A stretch of 10,109 nucleotides of DNA from Spirochaetia bacterium (GTDB lineage: Bacteria; Spirochaetota; UBA12135). Shown piece by piece: positions 6,748 through 10,109 of the stretch. Below the pieces are notes generated by a model. It had not been told where the DNA came from. It ran no database searches and saw nothing but the letters and a program-made list of their open reading frames with translations. The stretch spans positions 5,971-16,079 of the forward strand of contig DNNS01000210.1 in the NCBI GenBank assembly GCA_003497555.1. The letters are read 5' to 3'. The position numbers and the translations under genes are program-made. Each line of letters opens with the position of its first letter. Position 1 is the stretch's first letter.

Positions 6748-9700
6748 TTAATCCGCCTGTTTAAGACGATTTTCAATATATTCCCGGTACTGCTCCAGGC
6801 CGGGATTAATTCCATACCGGTATATAAATTGCTTAGCCAGTTCACAGGAAAAAATTGCTTTTTGATAATTAAGCGGAACGCGCCGGCAGAATTGTCTGAT
6901 ACCTGCGGCCGAGAGCAGGGAACGTGGCACATAGGACTGAAAAATTTTTTCTGCAAATTTTTTATTTTCAAACAGATTACTGCCGGATATATCGGTATTG
7001 ATGCGGTTTATTTTTTCGCTTAATAAATCGCTCAGTTCGGAAAAAGGTTTTCCGGTATTCTGATGTTCCCGCCACAAAATTTCAAATTCCAGTCTGCTGT
7101 TTTCACGTATTTTATCAATTATTTCGTTTATATATTTTTTTCTGAATTCAGGAACCGGTTTTTCGGGATTAACAATCATGCGCGCGGAATATTCCTGATC
7201 GGTAAACGCCAGTCCGGAGAGCACTTCATAGGAAGATGATGTCACCCCCCCTTTGTTGGTTGAGCTGTCTTTAAAAAGAATAACGCCTTTTTCCTCGAGT
7301 TTCAGACGCGCTTCCGGAGTAATAAACAGGTTGGCACCTTCTACAATATATTTAAAAACCGGCGTGCCGTTTTTATCAAGTAATTTTTGCCAGGTGGTAA
7401 TATCTATTGAGCGGGGACGGCCGCCGCAGGGCACAAAAAGATCAGCTTTGGCCAGCGGATTTAAGTGAAAGGTATTGCGGAAGGATTCTCCATTTGCCGC
7501 AATACTGCCGTCAGGTAATTTAACATTTTTATCTGTAATCAGTACCAGAAATCCTTTTCGGCTTAACTTGTTTTTGTTAAAAAAACTCACCGTCCGGCGT
7601 TTTTTGGCCAGGCGTATCAGTTCGGGCCGGTTAATTCCGTCCGGATCATAAAGCACGCCGCTGCCGTCAATAACCCCGATGGTTTTATCCCTGGAAAAAA
7701 GTATTTCATTGCTGCCTAAATCCCCATCCGGGCCGCCGGTTTGTATTTTGGAGATATTTTCTTCTTTTTCACCGGTTTTTTTCAGAATTTGCATTACATA
7801 TTCATGTACGCTGTTTGTGGTCATTCCATAATCAATATGGGATATACCCCCTAAGCGGCTTGATTTGCCGGTAGTAAATCCTTTCCAGTATTTATAACCC
7901 CGTATCCGTGCCCTTTCACACGCCCAATCCATAAGTTCGGCGCTGCCTTCATCCGGCCCCAGAAAGAGTACCTCTTCCCTGAAATTAACTATATATTTTT
8001 GATCTCTTACAAGAATCAGATCAAGAATACTGTCTACATAACGCTTGAATGCCAGTTCTCCGTCACTGCGGCTGCAGCCGTAATCAAGCAGAATAACTCC
8101 CTTGGAACCGCCTTCGGCTATATCCTTATTTTTTAATTGCTGGGTGGCTGCCAGACCGTAGCCTTCTTCGTAAACACTGTCGGAATTATCAAGATATTTA
8201 TCAGGGTTGGGAGATAAAATAATGCGTATTCCTCCCCGGGCTATATCCTGAAACCTGGTATGAAAACCGGTAAAATTCGAACCGGAAATATAAATAAGCC
8301 CGTAGGGAATATTTACATAGCCGCTGGTTTTTAAAAAAGCGGCGTTTAATTTAAAAGCAGCAGCGCTTTTACGGGGCAGAAAGAAATTTGTACAGATAAT
8401 ATTATCGATAAAAAGAATGGCGTATTGAAAAATAATCTGTTCGGCTTTGGTAACAACATTTTCTTCAATCAGCAGATCAAGATCCCTGCGCACTTTAATA
8501 TTTGCGGACTCACGGTTGCGGGAAAAAGGATTAAAGCGCAGCATGAATAATTTGAGCAGGCTGGCCCGGATTTCGGAATAAGTGATCAGCGTGCGCTGAA
8601 TAAAATCATGCGAAAAAGCGTCTTTATCAAGTTTGCGCTGCAAAAAAGAAGTAATAGACAGCAGCCGTTCATTTCCGGCCAGACCTTCCTTGAGCAGTTC
8701 CAGGTGAGGGGTACGGGCGGAAATAAACTGATGGATAAACTGAACCAGCGCGTTGGTAAAAAGCGTTTCCTGAACTCCGCATTTTTCCTGATCATACAGT
8801 TTCCCGATGAAATTATCGGGGATTAAAAATAAATTGTTCAATTCGCTTTCCAGGTTTTGCGCTCCGATTTTCAGGAATTGCTTTTTCGGGCAGTAAAGTG
8901 AATAAATAAAAGCAGTCTGAAGACCGTTCGCCGTTACAAGATATTTCCGGTCTATTGTTATGCCATAATTGATAAATAATTTTGAAATTCGGGAAAAAAG
9001 GCAGGTTCCGGACTGCAGCCAGGAAATCATTATACGCTTCTCGCCGGTTGACGGAGCATCCGAAATGCTGATTTCGATATTCTTGCCGCTTTTTATTCTT
9101 AACCGGTAAAACTTCTCATATCGTTCAATGGCAGCCCTGGTTTTTTTTGCTAAAAAAGCCGGGTGTATGCCTTCTTCAACCGCCTGGGTTTTTTCAAAAA
9201 AATTAATAATGTACAGAATGATGCCGGAAATAGTTTTGTATACGGAAATACTGCAAGTGTTTTTTTCCAGCAGTTTTTCTATTTTGGCTTCAATACCGCT
9301 GGTCTGCGTGCTGTTGCCTATTATTACCAGACCGCTTGCGGTACGGTATTCTACGAAAAAGAAATCATTTTGTTCACGGCACAACTCGGTTTGAATCTCA
9401 TAACTGCGGTTAATTATGATATGATTGGCGATTTCCGCAGGGGACAAGGTAAGAAAATAATACTCGGGAAGCCCGGCCTGCGTAAGCCACCAGAGCATTT
9501 CCTGCAGTACGCGTTCCTGGGAAAAATCTACCAGGACGGAAAGCGCATTCTGTTTGTTGATCTGCCGGTAGATTTCTTCAAGCCGGTCAATAGTAAAAGA
9601 TACCTTCGTACGCGAAGCAATAAACTGCAGAATAAAATTCCTGGGATTCAAAATAATATTTTCAATATCAGCGGTTTTCCGGGCGGTCAAAAAATTCCCG

Positions 9701-9939
9701 GGACCTGATCGATCGGGATTTTTTTCCAGCAGCCAGTACATACGGGCTAAAATAATTTTTTCTTCCAGAAACGGATGTTCTGCGCAAATGGTTTTAAAAA
9801 GTTTATTCAGTTCCGCAGCGCTGAAAGCAGATATCCGGGAAAGTCTGTTTAATACCGATTCCGGAGTTTCCGCTCTAACACTGTCAGTCTGCGCTGTTAT
9901 AAATTTTTTTTTACCGGCAGGAGTTCTGTGGCTGTTCAT
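6748..9939 (-). CDS. gdh: Large NAD-type glutamate dehydrogenase (about 115-120 kDa class)
   Basis: A 1063-aa enzyme that oxidatively deaminates glutamate to 2-oxoglutarate and ammonia, normally with NAD. It is cytoplasmic and usually catabolic. Length and motifs fit the GDH-115 class (fungal GDH2 and bacterial relatives), not the 450-aa hexameric or 1600-aa GDH-180 classes. The N-terminal half (to about 540) is poorly conserved and probably regulatory. The catalytic part shows GFHTRFQDIARGGIR (ending near 571), EGGSKGVILL with probable catalytic K613, GPDEGSAELMDWAC, FTTGKSSRLGGI, the dinucleotide-binding loop TGGPDGDLGSNE (734-745), KYIVEGANLFIT, and KDSSTNKGGVTSSSYEVLSG (about 890-909). 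All key blocks are present and the frame is intact. The start is supported by AGGGAGG (9946-9952), 6 nt before the ATG. Upstream lie a palindromic element and a terminator-like hairpin, so it probably has its own promoter; leuC follows 497 bp downstream, so they need not share a transcript. NAD rather than NADP preference is inferred from class. Confidence 0.94.
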   Translation of the reverse strand: MNSHRTPAGKKKFITAQTDSVRAETPESVLNRLSRISAFSAAELNKLFKTICAEHPFLEEKIILARMYWLLEKNPDRSGPGNFLTARKTADIENIILNPRNFILQFIASRTKVSFTIDRLEEIYRQINKQNALSVLVDFSQERVLQEMLWWLTQAGLPEYYFLTLSPAEIANHIIINRSYEIQTELCREQNDFFFVEYRTASGLVIIGNSTQTSGIEAKIEKLLEKNTCSISVYKTISGIILYIINFFEKTQAVEEGIHPAFLAKKTRAAIERYEKFYRLRIKSGKNIEISISDAPSTGEKRIMISWLQSGTCLFSRISKLFINYGITIDRKYLVTANGLQTAFIYSLYCPKKQFLKIGAQNLESELNNLFLIPDNFIGKLYDQEKCGVQETLFTNALVQFIHQFISARTPHLELLKEGLAGNERLLSITSFLQRKLDKDAFSHDFIQRTLITYSEIRASLLKLFMLRFNPFSRNRESANIKVRRDLDLLIEENVVTKAEQIIFQYAILFIDNIICTNFFLPRKSAAAFKLNAAFLKTSGYVNIPYGLIYISGSNFTGFHTRFQDIARGGIRIILSPNPDKYLDNSDSVYEEGYGLAATQQLKNKDIAEGGSKGVILLDYGCSRSDGELAFKRYVDSILDLILVRDQKYIVNFREEVLFLGPDEGSAELMDWACERARIRGYKYWKGFTTGKSSRLGGISHIDYGMTTNSVHEYVMQILKKTGEKEENISKIQTGGPDGDLGSNEILFSRDKTIGVIDGSGVLYDPDGINRPELIRLAKKRRTVSFFNKNKLSRKGFLVLITDKNVKLPDGSIAANGESFRNTFHLNPLAKADLFVPCGGRPRSIDITTWQKLLDKNGTPVFKYIVEGANLFITPEARLKLEEKGVILFKDSSTNKGGVTSSSYEVLSGLAFTDQEYSARMIVNPEKPVPEFRKKYINEIIDKIRENSRLEFEILWREHQNTGKPFSELSDLLSEKINRINTDISGSNLFENKKFAEKIFQSYVPRSLLSAAGIRQFCRRVPLNYQKAIFSCELAKQFIYRYGINPGLEQYREYIENRLKQAD

Positions 9940-9945
9940 TTTTTG

Positions 9946-9952
9946 CCTCCCT
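9946..9952 (-). promoter_or_regulatory. Strong Shine-Dalgarno of gdh
   Basis: AGGGAGG on the minus strand, 6 nt before the gdh ATG. It is the strongest ribosome site in the window and fixes the start. Confidence 0.85.
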
Positions 9953-9984
9953 GAAAAATTTATTTATAAGGGACAATGCCAGCT

Positions 9985-10053
9985 TATAATATTGTTTTCT
10001 GTCCGCAAAGGCGGTCGCGAAACGCGCCGAAGCTTCCAGAAAACAGTATTATA
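9985..10053. repeat. 69-bp nested palindromic element upstream of gdh
   Basis: Two 17-nt arms (9985-10001 and 10037-10053) are inverted copies matching at 16 of 17 positions; each begins with TATAAT reading inward and ends with TTTTCTG or its complement. The 35-nt interior contains three further hairpins side by side: CCGC-AAAG-GCGG (10003-10014), CGCG-AAA-CGCG (10016-10026, extendable by GG/CC past a bulged T) and the palindrome GAAGCTTC (10029-10036). The whole could form a cruciform in DNA or a multibranched RNA fold. The minus-strand TATAAT (10048-10053) would serve as a -10 for gdh, but no good -35 sits 16-18 bp upstream. The sequence alone does not tell whether it is a regulatory leader, a protein site or a small mobile repeat. 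Confidence 0.7.
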
Positions 10054-10061
10054 TGCCGGTC

Positions 10062-10072
10062 TTGTCAGACAA
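10062..10072. repeat. Short palindrome next to the nested element
   Basis: TTGTC-A-GACAA, a 5-bp inverted repeat around one base, lies where the -35 region of the putative gdh promoter would be. It is a possible operator, but short enough to occur by chance. Confidence 0.3.
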
Positions 10073-10106
10073 AAAATATTTCCATCGCCCTCTAAGAGGG
10101 CGATGG
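10071..10106 (-). terminator. Probable terminator of an off-window minus-strand gene
   Basis: CCATCGCCCTC (10082-10092) and GAGGGCGATGG (10096-10106) form a perfect 11-bp, GC-rich stem with a TAA loop. On the minus strand a T6 run (10071-10076) follows after five bases (AAATA), a little further than ideal. It would end transcription of a gene to the right of the window and insulate gdh. The plus strand beyond the stem is cut off after GTT, so bidirectional action cannot be judged. Confidence 0.6.
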
Positions 10107-10109
10107 GTT

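Noticed and set aside
6701..7023. Plus-strand frame continuing from the methyltransferase remnant for about 100 more codons
   Set aside because: After about 6700 it crosses a terminator and then runs antisense to the conserved gdh 3' end, with no methyltransferase-like sequence.
9163..9708. 181-codon plus-strand frame
   Set aside because: It lies wholly antisense to gdh, has no recognisable domain and no ribosome site; a shadow of the gdh frame.
10082..10106. GC-rich palindrome at the right edge as a CRISPR repeat
   Set aside because: Only one copy is visible, with a full 11-bp stem, a 3-nt loop and a nearby T tract on the minus strand, which suits a terminator better.

Overview
All five substantial genes lie on the minus strand, so transcription runs from high to low coordinates. 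Gene content is bacterial: UvrA, an iron-sulfur isopropylmalate dehydratase large subunit, a large NAD-type glutamate dehydrogenase, and an MNT/HEPN nucleotidyltransferase pair. The DNA is moderately AT-rich and full of A/T homopolymers of 9-11 bases, even inside genes. Spacers are AT-rich with recognisable sigma70-like promoters. I cannot fix the phylum from this window. A spirochaete-like or similar lineage would fit the 115-kDa-class GDH and the divergent UvrA, but that is only an impression.

Layout, in the direction of transcription: (1) 9940-10109 is a structured upstream region with a strong hairpin that probably ends an off-window gene, then a 69-bp nested palindromic element just before gdh. 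(2) 6748-9939 encodes a 1063-aa glutamate dehydrogenase with a strong Shine-Dalgarno. (3) 6251-6747 is a 497-bp spacer. It holds a decayed plus-strand scrap of an Eco57I/PglX-type DNA methyltransferase, an intrinsic terminator in the same (plus) orientation, two further inverted repeats, and two candidate promoters for leuC. (4) 4970-6250 is leuC (426 aa). (5) 2534-4960 follows 9 bp later and encodes an 808-aa protein I do not recognise. (6) 2105-2464 and 1744-2118 overlap and encode an MNT-type nucleotidyltransferase and a HEPN protein, resembling a type VII toxin-antitoxin arrangement. (7) 1-1686 is the N-terminal 562 codons of a UvrA-family ATPase that runs off the left edge.

The window joins amino-acid metabolism (glutamate deamination; leucine biosynthesis or a related dehydratase step) to accessory DNA: the TA-like module and the methyltransferase relic. 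leuC is not followed by leuD. The unknown 808-aa gene occupies that place and is probably cotranscribed with leuC. I do not see a clear new multi-gene system. The best candidates for something undescribed are the 808-aa protein, the palindromic element before gdh, and the HEPN partner, which lacks the standard RX4HXY motif.
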